Shown here piece after piece: positions 5,337-5,591 of a stretch of 5,591 bases of DNA. The translations under genes were made by a program, and so were the position numbers. Each line of letters begins with the position of its first letter. Positions within the stretch are counted from its first letter, which is position 1. The notes beneath the pieces are model-generated. The model had not been told where the DNA came from and searched no databases. It saw only the letters and a list, made by a program, of their open reading frames with translations. Where the stretch lies: positions 1-5,591 of the forward strand of contig DQSX01000001.1 in NCBI GenBank assembly GCA_015663065.1. The letters run 5' to 3'. Origin of the DNA: Sulfurovum sp. GTDB taxonomy: Bacteria > Campylobacterota > Campylobacteria > Campylobacterales > Sulfurovaceae.

Positions 5337-5345
5337 TGGGAGTTG

Positions 5346-5591
5346 CTACAGCTCGGCTTTTAACCCGTAAAAGTAACTTTGTACTTTAAAGAGAGCCTGT
5401 GAGGAAAGCTCTTCTATAAATGACTCCAGTTTGTCTTTTTTCTTCCATACCGGTTTGGTAATATTTGTCTCTTTGAGAAGCGCATCTTTCGCATTGCTGA
5501 TGATGCCTACTTCATCAATAAGTCCAACTTCTTTTGCTCTGTGTGCCAGAAAAATATGTGCATCGGCATAGGTTTTTGAATTGTTGATATC
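5346..5591 (-). CDS. sppA: Signal peptide peptidase SppA (S49 family), C-terminal part (cut by window edge)
   Basis: S49 peptidases degrade signal peptides left in the inner membrane after secretion. Only the last 81 codons and the TAG stop are in the window; the gene continues beyond its right edge. The visible part has the family's C-terminal hallmark: a helix (residues 11-20 of the fragment, AHIFLAHRAK) running into EVGLIDEVGIISNAKDALL, where GLIDEVG is the conserved turn at the end of the ClpP-like fold. A variable basic tail follows (KPVWKKKDKLESFIEELS) and ends in YFYGLKAEL. The catalytic Ser and Lys would lie upstream, outside the window, so activity cannot be judged. It converges with metY across 138 bp and shows no sign of a functional link to it. 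Confidence 0.85.
   Translation of the reverse strand, partial: DINNSKTYADAHIFLAHRAKEVGLIDEVGIISNAKDALLKETNITKPVWKKKDKLESFIEELSSQALFKVQSYFYGLKAEL

Overview
The window looks like chromosomal DNA from a Campylobacterota (epsilonproteobacterial) organism of the Sulfurovum/Sulfurimonas type. I infer this from the moderately AT-rich coding style, very AT-rich intergenic DNA, short 5' leaders, tightly packed genes and the character of the proteins. No taxonomic marker gene is present, so the assignment is an inference. There are six protein genes, two of them cut by the window edges. I see no tRNA, rRNA, CRISPR array or insertion sequence.

Positions 1-2760, minus strand: a three-gene operon for a Cus-type tripartite heavy-metal (copper/silver class) RND efflux system. 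The order is TolC-family outer membrane factor, CusB-like periplasmic adaptor, then the CusA-like inner-membrane pump, of which only the first 117 residues lie in the window. The first two genes are joined by a TAATG stop/start overlap. The adaptor and pump are separated by 103 bp that include a small stem-loop at the adaptor stop codon. The mature adaptor begins with a compact Met/Cys cluster that looks like a metal-binding site.

Positions 2761-3094: a 334-bp AT-rich divergent control region. It holds weak promoter candidates on both strands, an 11-bp-spaced TGTGCA direct repeat beside the efflux operon start, a related site in inverted orientation about 110 bp away, a 13-bp palindrome and an imperfect dyad near the rightward promoter candidate. 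No regulator of the efflux operon lies in the window.

Positions 3095-5207, plus strand: a compact operon of a DUF4395 membrane protein with a C-terminal CxxC motif, an Rrf2-family regulator overlapping it by 20 bp, and, 9 bp later, a Cys/Met-metabolism PLP enzyme most like O-acetylhomoserine sulfhydrylase (MetY). The Rrf2 protein lacks an Fe-S cysteine set and so resembles CymR-type cysteine regulators. Together the three suggest a small, locally regulated sulfur-assimilation or thiol-redox unit; the role of the membrane protein is unknown. The PLP enzyme has Phe where the family usually has an active-site Tyr.

Positions 5208-5591: a convergent intergenic region with two hairpins, one a good intrinsic-terminator candidate for the metY operon, then the C-terminal 81 codons of an SppA-type S49 signal peptide peptidase on the minus strand.
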